Shown: positions 16,593 through 24,873 of the stretch, piece by piece
Position numbering within the stretch: position 1 is the stretch's first letter
How the letters are laid out: each line of letters opens with the position of its first letter
Source: an uncultured Acetatifactor sp.
GTDB taxonomy: Bacteria > Bacillota > Clostridia > Lachnospirales > Lachnospiraceae
Direction: 5' to 3'
Length of the DNA: 39,546 nucleotides
Assembly (NCBI GenBank): GCA_910588225.1
Contig: CAJUQT010000039.1
Coordinates: 1 to 39,546 of the forward strand
Position numbers and translations under genes: made by a program
The notes under the pieces: model-generated
What the model was told of the DNA's origin: nothing
What the model saw: only the letters and a program-made list of their open reading frames with translations
Database searches by the model: none

Positions 16593-16856
16593 TTAAGCCA
16601 TTTTGTTGACAGCTTTGCTGATACGGGAAACTTTGTGGGCTACGTTATTCTTATGATAAACGCCCTTGCTTCCGGCCATTTCGATAACCTTGGTAGCAGC
16701 AACCAGTTCTGCCTTTGCGGCAGCCTTATCTCCTGCTGCGATCGCGGCATATACTTTCTTGATAGCGGTCTTAACACCAGATCTGATCGACTTATTTCTC
16801 TCAGTCTTTGTACGGCTTACCAGGATTCTCTTTTTAGCGGATTTAATGTTAGCCAA
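16593..16856 (-). CDS. rpsT: Small ribosomal subunit protein bS20
   Basis: The 87-residue product begins MANIKSAKKRILVS and is rich in Lys and Ala, the standard length and sequence of S20, which binds 16S rRNA early in 30S assembly. The start codon is TTG (complement of 16854-16856), with GGAGG (complement of 16865-16869) 8 bases upstream. Escherichia coli rpsT also starts with UUG, where it allows feedback control of translation, so this may be a conserved regulatory choice. It is divergent from gpr, as in many Firmicutes. Confidence 0.98.
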   Translation of the reverse strand: MANIKSAKKRILVSRTKTERNKSIRSGVKTAIKKVYAAIAAGDKAAAKAELVAATKVIEMAGSKGVYHKNNVAHKVSRISKAVNKMA

Positions 16857-16942
16857 GTCCTACACCTCCAATTGTATGAAAATTTGATGATTATCGTTTC
16901 ACTTTAGCCAGACACGGAGAGCTAACGTAAACACATAAAGAT

Positions 16943-16971
16943 AGTTTAGTAAATAGTAGAAGGTTTGTCAA
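16943..16971 (-). promoter_or_regulatory. Promoter of rpsT
   Basis: On the minus strand, TTGACA (16971-16966) is followed after 17 bases by TAAACT (16948-16943). The leader would be about 80 nucleotides. Confidence 0.75.
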
Positions 16972-17112
16972 GACATATTCCGAGAAAAATTGAACAAAAT
17001 ACTAATAAATTGCTGGGTGAAGTTCGCCCTTAGCTAACTAAACGCGAATTTAAGCCCAATAAAATGACAGAAACGATAAATAATACTCAGAAACATAAAG
17101 GAGTGTAAAGCT

Positions 17113-18048
17113 ATGCAAAACAACGGAAGTTATCAGATGAGGACGGACCTGGCCCTGGAAGCCCGTGAGAGTATCAGTGAAGTGGACAGCGAACTGCGGG
17201 GAGTGAGAATAGAAGAGTATTATCATGAGGAAGAGGATATCCGCGTCACGAAAGTGATGATTGATACCAAAAACGCTGCCAAAGCCATGGGAAAACCTGT
17301 GGGAATTTATGTGACCATGGAAGCGCCTGCCATGGTGGAACCGGATGATGGATACCATAGAGAGATCTCACAACATCTTGCGGAAGAAATTCGGCAACTG
17401 CTGCCGGATGCGGAAAAAGAACAGTCCATCCTGGTGGTAGGTTTGGGTAACAGAGAGGTAACTGCGGATGCACTGGGGCCACAGGTGGTGGACAATCTCT
17501 TTATCACCAGACATATTGTGAAGGAATATGGCAAAGCGGCCTATAATTGCGAAAAAATGAACCTGGTAAGTGCCCTGGAGCCAGGTGTTATGGCGAAGAC
17601 CGGTATGGAGACGGCGGAAATTGTAAAAGGCGTGGTGAGCGAGACCATTCCGGATGCATTGATTGTCATAGACGCGCTTGCGGCACGAAGTATCAAAAGA
17701 CTGAACCGGACTATTCAGATTACCAATACGGGGATTCAGCCCGGATCCGGGGTGGGTAATCATCGGAACGCACTGACACAGGAGAGCCTTGGTGTGCCGG
17801 TGATAGCCATCGGTATTCCTACCGTTGTGGATGCTGCCACCATAGTGGGAGATGCTCTGGAAAAGCTGTTGGAGGAAGAAACTGATTTTGCAGGTATCAA
17901 ATGCAGAGAGAAACAAAAGCTGAATTTCGCAGAGCTGAATAATATGTATATGACAGGAAAAGACATTGATGCCGTAATTAAGAGAGTCAGCTATACTGTG
18001 TCCGAAGGAATTAATATTGCGGTGGGAGAAGCGTTCCTGCCGGGATAA
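17113..18048 (+). CDS. gpr: Germination protease GPR
   Basis: A 311-residue endopeptidase that degrades small acid-soluble spore proteins during germination. Family motifs are RTDLALEARE (~10), VVGLGNREVTADALGPQVV (~110), EPGVMAKTGMET (~155), VIDALAARS (~185) and GSGVGNHR (~210). The short stretch before RTDLA is the pro-sequence removed on activation. AAAGGAG lies 9 bases before the ATG. The gene is next to spoIIP, as in Bacillus and Clostridium. It should be expressed in the forespore, but no convincing sigma-G promoter was identified by eye. Confidence 0.97.
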   Translation: MQNNGSYQMRTDLALEARESISEVDSELRGVRIEEYYHEEEDIRVTKVMIDTKNAAKAMGKPVGIYVTMEAPAMVEPDDGYHREISQHLAEEIRQLLPDAEKEQSILVVGLGNREVTADALGPQVVDNLFITRHIVKEYGKAAYNCEKMNLVSALEPGVMAKTGMETAEIVKGVVSETIPDALIVIDALAARSIKRLNRTIQITNTGIQPGSGVGNHRNALTQESLGVPVIAIGIPTVVDAATIVGDALEKLLEEETDFAGIKCREKQKLNFAELNNMYMTGKDIDAVIKRVSYTVSEGINIAVGEAFLPG

Positions 18049-18066
18049 TCATACTCCCGGCAGGAA
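18034..18066 (+). other. Perfect 12-bp hairpin overlapping the gpr stop codon
   Basis: TTCCTGCCGGGA (18034-18045) and TCCCGGCAGGAA (18055-18066) pair perfectly around a 9-base loop that contains the gpr stop. No T run follows, so it is not a standard terminator. It may stabilise or partly end the gpr transcript before spoIIP. Confidence 0.75.
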
Positions 18067-18168
18067 AGGGGCCAATGACCATTTGCCTTATCATGGAACT
18101 TCAATTGATGATAGATCCGGAATCATGGAACAGCTCAGACGGGCATATACTTAAAAGGATATTCCGTG

Positions 18169-19482
18169 ATGGGAAGGAAGTGCATTGTTGTAAAAGAAAA
18201 AGCGTTTGCAGATAAATTGACAAAACGGCTTCTATTGCTGGCGCTCTTGTTTCTGGGACTGCAGGCACTGACAAAAAGCTGTGGCACAGTCAGCCCTGGA
18301 GCTGCGGAGCAGCAGGACTCCTTTGGAAATGCCATGCTGAAAGGGCTGGCCGATGAGGCGGAAATGCTGCTGTACAGTCAGTTTATGCCCAGTGCGGTGA
18401 TGATTTCCGGAACAGGCGGAGAAACTCTGCGGTGGCTGCAGGAGCAGCTGAATGCACTTTTTCCCCTGTATGGTTTCATGACGGGGAACATGACGGAACA
18501 GTCGGAAGGCCGCCAGGCGGATGCGGATATTCGTACCATTTTGCTGGCAGAGGCCGAAGAGGGCAGCTATCTGTGGAATGAAGAGGAAATGGCGGAAAAT
18601 ATAGGGCCACAGGAGCCTTCTCAGGGAGAGTCACTGAATGACCTTCTGCAGGCGGAAAATGAGGCAGCTGTTCAGATGAGACAGCAGTCTTCTTCTGCTT
18701 TTGTTCCGCACAGTATTCAGAAGCAGGTTGATTTGGGGCTATTGAGCAATTATGAGACATTGATTCAGCAATTTTATACAATAGATGCCAATACCACAGC
18801 GGGCAGCAGCCAGCTGAATGTGGAAAAACTGATGGCTGAGGATATGCGCATAGCAAAGGAGGGAGACGGACCTCAGATTTTGATTTATCACACACATTCT
18901 CAGGAAATGTTTTCCGACTCGGTGCCGGGAGACACATCTACCTCCATTATGGGTGTGGGAGAGCACCTGACAGAGATTCTCACAGAAGAATACGGATATC
19001 AGGTACTTCATCATCTGGGACAATATGACACAGAATCCAGAGACGATTCCTATTCAGCGGCACTTACGGATATAGAACAGATTCTGAAGGAATATCCTTC
19101 CATTCAGGTGGTGATTGATCTACATAGAGACGCAATGCCGGAGACTACAAGACTGGTTATGGATCTGGACGGAAGACCAACCGCCCGGTTTATGTTCTTT
19201 AACGGCCTGTCACGGACGAAGAAGACCGGAAATATAGCTTATCTGTATAATGAGAATCTGGACAGCAATCTGGCCTTTTCCTTTCAGATGCAGTTGAAAG
19301 CAGTGGAGTACTATCCCGGCCTGACTCGTAAAATATACCTGAAAGGATATCGGTACAATCTGCATCTGCGGCCCAGATCACTGCTGATTGAGCTGGGGGC
19401 CCAGAATAATACGGTAGAAGAGGCGATGAATGCCTGTGACCCTCTGGCTCATATTCTGGATATGGTGCTTTCAGGGGAATAG
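18169..19482 (+). CDS. spoIIP: Stage II sporulation protein P
   Basis: The ~437-residue product has an N-terminal membrane anchor (~18-38, LLLLALLFLGLQAL) and an extracytoplasmic domain. The conserved C-terminal amidase/endopeptidase region has LIYHTHSQEMFSD (~247) and VIDLHRDAM (~318), which hold the zinc ligands. It then runs to RSLLIELGAQNNT, with the glutamate typical of the family. SpoIIP works with SpoIID and SpoIIM to remove septal peptidoglycan during engulfment. The start is either GTG 18166 or ATG 18169; AAAGGA lies 6 or 9 bases upstream. In mother-cell terms it belongs to the sporulation programme. Confidence 0.96.
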   Translation: MGRKCIVVKEKAFADKLTKRLLLLALLFLGLQALTKSCGTVSPGAAEQQDSFGNAMLKGLADEAEMLLYSQFMPSAVMISGTGGETLRWLQEQLNALFPLYGFMTGNMTEQSEGRQADADIRTILLAEAEEGSYLWNEEEMAENIGPQEPSQGESLNDLLQAENEAAVQMRQQSSSAFVPHSIQKQVDLGLLSNYETLIQQFYTIDANTTAGSSQLNVEKLMAEDMRIAKEGDGPQILIYHTHSQEMFSDSVPGDTSTSIMGVGEHLTEILTEEYGYQVLHHLGQYDTESRDDSYSAALTDIEQILKEYPSIQVVIDLHRDAMPETTRLVMDLDGRPTARFMFFNGLSRTKKTGNIAYLYNENLDSNLAFSFQMQLKAVEYYPGLTRKIYLKGYRYNLHLRPRSLLIELGAQNNTVEEAMNACDPLAHILDMVLSGE

Positions 19483-19518
19483 ACCAAACGCAATAGATCA
19501 GGCGCTTTGAAAATATAA

Positions 19519-19547
19519 TTGACAGTACCGAAGATACCGTTTATAAT
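19519..19547 (+). promoter_or_regulatory. Consensus sigma-A promoter of the ABC-F gene
   Basis: TTGACA (19519-19524) and TATAAT (19542-19547) are separated by exactly 17 bases. Transcription should start near 19554, leaving a leader of about 244 nucleotides before the ABC-F start codon. Confidence 0.9.
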
Positions 19548-19581
19548 GAAAAAAGTTGGAAAAGCAGAAAGGATGTAACGT

Positions 19582-19602
19582 ATGATTATTATTACTCGAT
19601 AA
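19582..19602 (+). CDS. Leader peptide MIIITR (6 codons)
   Basis: AAAGGA (19568-19573) lies 8 bases before ATG 19582. The frame reads Met-Ile-Ile-Ile-Thr-Arg and stops with TAA at 19600-19602. Its last codons overlap the first strand of the anti-antiterminator helix (19597-19606), the arrangement expected for a stalling peptide that controls an antibiotic-resistance gene. Confidence 0.65.
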   Translation: MIIITR

Positions 19603-19765
19603 TTTCTCAGAGCAGGAGCATACAGAGCAGGAGGGCAGCCTCTTTCTTTTGTGTATCTGAATTTGGGATTATCGCTGATAATGATTGTACATGCATGACA
19701 GAATTGCTTTTCCGGGCGGTCCTTATGGACGGCTTTACGTTGATGTGTATGACAGTGTTCAGGAT

Positions 19766-19797
19766 AATCCCTCTTAGGAATAAGGAGGGATTTTTTT
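19766..19797 (+). terminator. Attenuator terminator containing the ABC-F Shine-Dalgarno
   Basis: AATCCCTCTTA (19766-19776) pairs with TAAGGAGGGATT (19781-19792) with one bulged base and a GGAA loop, followed by seven T residues (19791-19797). The ATG follows immediately, and the AAGGAGG ribosome binding site lies in the 3' arm. The hairpin therefore both ends transcription and hides the ribosome binding site. Confidence 0.85.
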
Positions 19798-21306
19798 ATG
19801 CGGAAAAAATTATATCTGCAGGCAGAAAATATTGTTGTAAGCTTTGGGGAACAGAAAGTTCTGGACTTTGACAGATTTGTGGTATACCAGGGAGAGCGGA
19901 TAGGGCTTGTGGGAGCCAACGGCGCAGGCAAGACCACACTTTTGCGGGTGCTGTCCGGAGAGTTGGAGCCGGATGACGGAACTGTGAAATGTATGTGCGA
20001 CACCCATTACTTCAGACAGTTTTCCGAAGGTGTGGACCCGCTGGAGCTGGATGGGAAAGAAATGAAGACTATGCAGATTCAGGATAAGGTGCGGCAGGAG
20101 ACGGTCAGCGGCGGCGAGGATACCAGAATGCGGCTGGCCTGGATGTTCAGCAGCAGGAAGATGCTGGTCTTTCTGGATGAGCCTACAGCCAATCTGGATA
20201 TGAAGGGAATTGCCCTATTGAAGAGAAAGCTTCTGGAGTTGGACACCATGATTATTGTCAGCCATGACAGAGCACTTCTGAATGCCCTTTGCACCAGGAT
20301 TGTGGAAATCCGGGACGGCAGCCTTGCCGGCTATGACGGCAATTATGACGATTACACACAGCTGAAGGAGCAGGCTGTTCAAAGGCAATGGACTGAATAT
20401 GAGAATTACACCAGTGAGAAAAAAAGGCTGGAAAAAGTATATCTCCAGAAAAAGGAAAAGGCTGCATCTATCGAAAAGCTGCCCAAGGGCATGACGCCCA
20501 GGGAAGCCAGGCTTCGGAATTTCGTATCACGCCATCCAAAGGACGCAAAAGCAAGAAGAATGGAGGGAGCCGCCAAAAATGTGCTGGAGCGGCTGGAACA
20601 TATGGAGGTTAAGGAAAAGCCCCGGGAGCTGCCGAAAATGCGCCCGGATTTTCGCCTGACCAACCCGCCGGAAAATGCGGTGATCATACGGGGAGAGGAT
20701 ATCTGCTTCTCCTATGAAAATGGCAGAGAGATTTTCAAGGAGGCCTCTTTTCAGATACGAAACAGAAGCCGGGTTGCTATTGTGGGGGAAAACGGAGCCG
20801 GGAAGACCACGCTTCTGAATTTGATTCGAGGGGAACATATGACGGAAAAGGGTTCTGTGTATGTGGTACCGAAGGCGTCTATCGGATTGCTTGACCAGAA
20901 TATGGCTTCTCTGGATTATGAGAAGACAGTTCTTCAGAATGTGATGGAGGTCAGTGTGCAGACGGAGAGCATTGCAAGGACTGTTCTGGCCAGGCTGCTG
21001 CTGTCCGCCGGAGATATGCACAAAAAGGCCGGTGTTCTGTCCGGCGGGGAGCGGATCAAGCTGGCATTCGCCAGACTGTTTGTGGGCAGGGCGAATGTTC
21101 TGATTCTGGATGAACCTACCAATTATCTGGACATCCCCTCTGTGGAAGCATTGGAGGAAATGTTCTCAGAATATGAGGGTGTGCTGGTCTTTGTATCTCA
21201 TGATGAGGCATTTATCCGGGCGTGTGCTACGGAGATCCTGGAGGTAAAGGATGGGAAGCTGATACATTATCCGGGGACGCCGGAGGAATTTTTTGTCCGG
21301 CGGTGA
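19798..21306 (+). CDS. ABC-F ribosomal protection protein (antibiotic-resistance type)
   Basis: A 502-residue soluble protein with two ABC ATPase domains and no membrane segment. The first Walker A is GANGAGKTT (~40) with signature VSGGEDTRMRL and Walker B VFLDEPTANLD. The second is GENGAGKTT (~335) with LSGGERIKLAFARLF and LILDEPTNYLD. The inter-domain linker (~195-290) is long and charged and includes KLPKGMTPREARLRNF, like the drug-reaching linkers of Vga, VmlR and CplR-type proteins. Such factors enter the E site and dislodge lincosamides, pleuromutilins, streptogramins or macrolides from the ribosome. The attenuator upstream supports this role over a housekeeping one. The exact drug range cannot be read from sequence. 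Confidence 0.9.
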   Translation: MRKKLYLQAENIVVSFGEQKVLDFDRFVVYQGERIGLVGANGAGKTTLLRVLSGELEPDDGTVKCMCDTHYFRQFSEGVDPLELDGKEMKTMQIQDKVRQETVSGGEDTRMRLAWMFSSRKMLVFLDEPTANLDMKGIALLKRKLLELDTMIIVSHDRALLNALCTRIVEIRDGSLAGYDGNYDDYTQLKEQAVQRQWTEYENYTSEKKRLEKVYLQKKEKAASIEKLPKGMTPREARLRNFVSRHPKDAKARRMEGAAKNVLERLEHMEVKEKPRELPKMRPDFRLTNPPENAVIIRGEDICFSYENGREIFKEASFQIRNRSRVAIVGENGAGKTTLLNLIRGEHMTEKGSVYVVPKASIGLLDQNMASLDYEKTVLQNVMEVSVQTESIARTVLARLLLSAGDMHKKAGVLSGGERIKLAFARLFVGRANVLILDEPTNYLDIPSVEALEEMFSEYEGVLVFVSHDEAFIRACATEILEVKDGKLIHYPGTPEEFFVRR

Positions 21307-21318
21307 CCGGCCGGGTAT

Positions 21319-21348
21319 AACAGTTTGGACAGCCCTGTCTGAACTGTT
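21319..21348 (+). terminator. Hairpin after the ABC-F gene (CAGTTCAG/CTGAACTG family)
   Basis: AACAGTTTGGACA (21319-21331) pairs along 13 bases with TGTCTGAACTGTT (21336-21348), with G-U wobbles, around GCCC. It lies 12 bases after the stop codon. The T tract is poor, so termination strength is uncertain. Related hairpins occur at 30705 and 34551. Confidence 0.55.
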
Positions 21349-21390
21349 GCTGTCAGGCAGAAAAGCAGCACAGATTGCATTTTGATATAC

Positions 21391-21419
21391 TGGACATTTC
21401 CGCACAATTCTGCTACAAT
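21391..21419 (+). promoter_or_regulatory. Candidate promoter of lepA-hemW
   Basis: TGGACA (21391-21396) and TACAAT (21414-21419) are separated by 17 bases. A start near 21426 would give a leader of ~135 nucleotides before lepA. Confidence 0.55.
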
Positions 21420-21560
21420 CATATTTGTTTTACAGGAAGGCGTATTGTTTATCTGTCGGTACTGGGAGGTGTTTTTACGCGTTCTTTGCGTGTTAAATCC
21501 GAGACGGAAATGCTGCCGGAATGAGGATTCTATTGTTTTAGGGAAGAATGAGGAAGTATG

Positions 21561-23384
21561 ATGGAATCGATAAAGAATACAGAACAGTCCAAAATCCGCA
21601 ATTTCTGCATTGTGGCGCATATAGATCACGGTAAGTCCACTCTGGCAGATCGGATAATCGAACACACGGGACTTCTGACCAGCAGAGAAATGCAGGCTCA
21701 GGTGTTGGACAATATGGATCTGGAGAGGGAGAGAGGTATTACAATCAAGGCCCAGGCCGTGCGTACTGTATATAGGGCGAAGGATGGAGAAGAATACATT
21801 TTCAACCTGATAGATACCCCGGGACATGTGGATTTCAATTATGAGGTCAGCCGTTCTCTGGCGGCCTGCGATGGGGCCGTTCTGGTGGTGGACGCAGCTC
21901 AGGGCATCGAGGCTCAGACTCTTGCCAATGTCTATCTGGCGCTGGACCATGATCTGGATGTGATACCGGTGATTAATAAAATTGATCTGCCCAGCGCGGA
22001 GCCGGAGCGCGTGATAGAGGAAATCGAGGATGTCATCGGACTGGAAGCTCAGGATGCGCCGTTGATTTCCGCGAAAAATGGTGTCGGCATCGAGGACGTG
22101 CTGGAACAGATTGTGAAGAAGATTCCGGCGCCCAAAGGGGACCCGGGTGCGGCTCTTCAGGCGCTGATTTTTGATTCTCTCTATGATCCTTATAAAGGCG
22201 TTATTATTTTCTGCAGAATTATGGAGGGGACTGTGAAAAGGGGAACCATGATCCGCATGATGGCCACCGGAGCCAGAGAAGAAGTGGTGGAAGTGGGCGT
22301 ATTCGGAGCCGGACAGTTTCTTCCCTGTGAAGAATTGTCGGCGGGAATGGTGGGATATATCACGGCTTCCATCAAGAATGTGAAGGACACTGCCGTGGGT
22401 GATACCGTAACCGATGACAGAAGACCCTGTGCAGAGCCGCTTCCAGGCTACAAGAAGGTACAGTCCATGGTTTACTGTGGCCTTTATCCGGCGGACGGGG
22501 CGAAATATCCCGACCTGCGGGACGCGCTGGAGAAGCTGCAGCTCAATGATGCGGCGCTGCAATACGAACCGGAGACTTCGGTGGCGCTGGGCTTTGGATT
22601 TCGCTGTGGATTCCTGGGGCTGCTGCATCTGGAGGTGATTCAGGAGCGGCTGGAGCGGGAATACAACCTGGATTTGGTGGCTACCGCGCCCGGCGTTGTG
22701 TACAAAGTATACCGGACCAACGGAGAGGTAATCGAGCTGACCAATCCTTCCAATCTGCCGGATCCTTCTGTGATTGAGCATATGGAAGAACCCATTGTCA
22801 GTGCGGAGATTATGGTGACCAGCGAGTTTATCGGCCCCATAATGGAGCTGTGCCAGGAGAGACGGGGACGATACCTGGGGATGGAATATATGGAAGCGGG
22901 CAGAGCGCTGCTTCGGTATGAGCTTCCGCTGAATGAGATTATTTATGACTTTTTTGACGCACTGAAATCCCGCTCCCGGGGATATGCTTCTTTTGACTAT
23001 GACATGAAGGGCTATGAGGAGTCGAAGCTTGTGAAACTGGATATTCTGATTAACCGTGAGGAGGTGGATGCCCTATCATTCATTGTGCATGCGGATTCTG
23101 CCTATGAGCGGGGCAGAAGGATGTGCGAGAAGCTGAAGGAGGAGATTCCCAGGCATCTGTTTGAGATTCCCATTCAGGCTGCGGTGGGCGGAAAAGTGAT
23201 TGCCAGAGAGACGGTGAAGGCCATGCGCAAGGATGTGCTTGCAAAATGTTACGGCGGCGATATCACACGTAAGAAGAAGCTGCTGGAGAAGCAGAAGGAG
23301 GGAAAGAAGCGTATGCGCCAGATCGGGAATGTGGAGATTCCCCAGAAGGCATTTTTAAGTGTGCTGAAGCTGGATGATGACTGA
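21561..23384 (+). CDS. lepA: Elongation factor 4 (LepA)
   Basis: The ATG at 21561 is 6 bases after AGGA; the ATG at 21558 is also possible but close to the site. The ~607-residue GTPase has G1 AHIDHGKST, G2 around RERGITIKAQ, G3 DTPGHVDF and G4 NKIDLP. The EF4-specific C-terminal domain includes KCYGGDITRKKKLLEKQKEGKKRM-type sequence near residue 570, split here as GGDITRKK and KQKEGKKRMR. LepA binds ribosomes and affects 30S biogenesis and back-translocation. It has the standard length and lies before hemW, as in most Firmicutes. Confidence 0.98.
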   Translation: MESIKNTEQSKIRNFCIVAHIDHGKSTLADRIIEHTGLLTSREMQAQVLDNMDLERERGITIKAQAVRTVYRAKDGEEYIFNLIDTPGHVDFNYEVSRSLAACDGAVLVVDAAQGIEAQTLANVYLALDHDLDVIPVINKIDLPSAEPERVIEEIEDVIGLEAQDAPLISAKNGVGIEDVLEQIVKKIPAPKGDPGAALQALIFDSLYDPYKGVIIFCRIMEGTVKRGTMIRMMATGAREEVVEVGVFGAGQFLPCEELSAGMVGYITASIKNVKDTAVGDTVTDDRRPCAEPLPGYKKVQSMVYCGLYPADGAKYPDLRDALEKLQLNDAALQYEPETSVALGFGFRCGFLGLLHLEVIQERLEREYNLDLVATAPGVVYKVYRTNGEVIELTNPSNLPDPSVIEHMEEPIVSAEIMVTSEFIGPIMELCQERRGRYLGMEYMEAGRALLRYELPLNEIIYDFFDALKSRSRGYASFDYDMKGYEESKLVKLDILINREEVDALSFIVHADSAYERGRRMCEKLKEEIPRHLFEIPIQAAVGGKVIARETVKAMRKDVLAKCYGGDITRKKKLLEKQKEGKKRMRQIGNVEIPQKAFLSVLKLDDD

Positions 23385-23435
23385 GAAAGGTCGGGCTGAT
23401 ATGGGTTCCTTTGGAACCTTAGTGAAAGGAGCTCT

Positions 23436-24785
23436 GTGAAAAACCGAATCTGCGAAAAAAAGGAACTGGAATTATACTTTCATATTCCCTTTTGTATCAG
23501 GAAATGTTACTACTGCGATTTCCTCTCCGCTCCCGGGGATGATGAAACGAAGAGACATTATATGAAAGCGCTTCTTGCCGAGACGGCGGGAAGCGCTTCT
23601 CGGTATGCGGAGTACTGCATTACCAGTATATTTATCGGGGGCGGCACGCCGTCTGTGGTGCCCACGGAATATATGGAAGAACTGTTGGAGGCAGTCAGAA
23701 GCCGTTACCGCCTGGCAGAAGAAGCAGAGATAACTATGGAAGTGAACCCGGGAACTGTACGGCGGGAAGCACTGCTGCGCCTCCGGAAAGCAGGGGTTAA
23801 CCGTTTGAGCATCGGTCTGCAGTCAGCCCACAATGAAGAACTTGCGGTCATCGGCAGGATTCATACCTGGGAACAGTTTGAGGAAAGCTTTGCTGCCGCC
23901 AGAGAGGCAGGCTTTGACAATATCAATGTGGACCTGATGAGCGGGCTGCCGGGCCAGACCCTTTTCTTCTATACAGACAGTCTGCGCAAGGTGCTTTCTC
24001 TGAGCCGCCCGCCGGAGCATATATCGGCATACAGCCTGATTGTGGAAGAAGGTACTCCTTTTTATAAAAAATGGAAAGGCGGAGAGCTGGATATTCCGGA
24101 CGAGGACACGGACCGCCTGATGTATCAGGAGACCAAAACTATCCTGGCCAGAGAGGGATATCGTCGCTATGAGATTTCCAATTATGCGAAAGAGGGATAT
24201 GAATGCCGTCACAACTGCGGCTACTGGAAACGAAAAAATTATATCGGCTTCGGTATTGGAGCGGCCTCTCTGTTGGAAAATGTACGATTCCGGAATAGTC
24301 TGCAGCTGAACGGCTATCTGGCGAATCCACTTGGGTGCAGGGAGGAGATTCAGCCGCTGAGCACACAGGAGCAGATGGAAGAATTTTTCTTCCTGGGACT
24401 TCGGATGACAGAAGGGATTGACTGCAGAGAATTTGAAAAGCTTTTCGGCTGCAGAGCGGAAGAGGTGTACGGAGATGTCATCCGGAAAAATATCCGGGAT
24501 GGGTTGTTGCGGTATCATGGGCAGGCGGAGCAGGTTGAAGGAAGAACCAGTGAGGACAGGATGCAGGGAGACGGTTTGGACAGTAACAAGGGAGAGATTA
24601 CGGATGGAGACAAAGACTCCGGAGAGCTTTTATATGGGGACAGGAGCCGGCGTGAAGAAAATGAGAAAGCAGTCAGAGAGAGAAAGAACCGTGACAGGAA
24701 TGGGGCTGATTGTGCCTTATATCTGGCTTTGACAGACAGAGGACTGGACGTGAGTAATTATGTGATGGCGCAGTTTCTGCTGTAA
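23436..24785 (+). CDS. hemW: Radical SAM heme chaperone HemW with C-terminal insertion
   Basis: GTG start at 23436, with AAAGGAG ~6 bases upstream. The iron-sulfur motif is PFCIRKCYYCDF (~17-28), the CxxxCxxC of radical SAM enzymes, followed by FIGGGTPS and NRLSIGLQS. HemW proteins bind and deliver heme; they were long misnamed HemN, but lack coproporphyrinogen dehydrogenase activity. Usual length is ~380. This one is 449 because residues ~367-430 form a very hydrophilic insertion full of D, E, R, K, G and N. It sits just before the conserved end ALTDRGLDVSNYVMAQFL. The reading frame is uninterrupted. A small GGTTCC-TTT-GGAACC hairpin (23404-23418) separates it from lepA. Confidence 0.93.
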   Translation: MKNRICEKKELELYFHIPFCIRKCYYCDFLSAPGDDETKRHYMKALLAETAGSASRYAEYCITSIFIGGGTPSVVPTEYMEELLEAVRSRYRLAEEAEITMEVNPGTVRREALLRLRKAGVNRLSIGLQSAHNEELAVIGRIHTWEQFEESFAAAREAGFDNINVDLMSGLPGQTLFFYTDSLRKVLSLSRPPEHISAYSLIVEEGTPFYKKWKGGELDIPDEDTDRLMYQETKTILAREGYRRYEISNYAKEGYECRHNCGYWKRKNYIGFGIGAASLLENVRFRNSLQLNGYLANPLGCREEIQPLSTQEQMEEFFFLGLRMTEGIDCREFEKLFGCRAEEVYGDVIRKNIRDGLLRYHGQAEQVEGRTSEDRMQGDGLDSNKGEITDGDKDSGELLYGDRSRREENEKAVRERKNRDRNGADCALYLALTDRGLDVSNYVMAQFLL

Positions 24786-24817
24786 GATATGTAGGAAAGG
24801 AAGAATTTCGAAAATAC

Positions 24818-24846
24818 TTGACAAAACAGGGCGGCTATGCTAAGGT
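24818..24846 (+). promoter_or_regulatory. Candidate promoter of the glycerol-3-phosphate operon
   Basis: TTGACA (24818-24823) is followed after 17 bases by TAAGGT (24841-24846), a weak -10. The leader terminator starts about 30 bases later. Confidence 0.5.
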
Positions 24847-24873
24847 AGGTCCATGAGATGCAGAGACGATGAG

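Larger units (their letters stand above)
19554..19797 (+). promoter_or_regulatory. Ribosome-controlled attenuator leader of the ABC-F gene
   Basis: Three mutually exclusive pairings can be drawn. First, CGATAATTTC (19597-19606, over the end of a leader peptide) with GGGATTATCG (19665-19674). Second, GGGATTATC (19665-19673) with GATAATCCC (19763-19771). Third, the terminator AATCCCTCTTA (19766-19776) with TAAGGAGGGATT (19781-19792). If a drug-stalled ribosome covers the leader peptide's end, the first pairing is lost, the second can form and the terminator is prevented. A local hairpin ATTATC/GATAAT (19668-19682) could substitute for the first pairing. Confidence 0.75.

Noticed and set aside
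21267..22781. Long open frame (504 codons) on the minus strand opposite lepA
   Set aside because: It lies antisense to the strongly conserved lepA, has a His/Arg/Gln-rich composition typical of shadow frames and no ribosome binding site.
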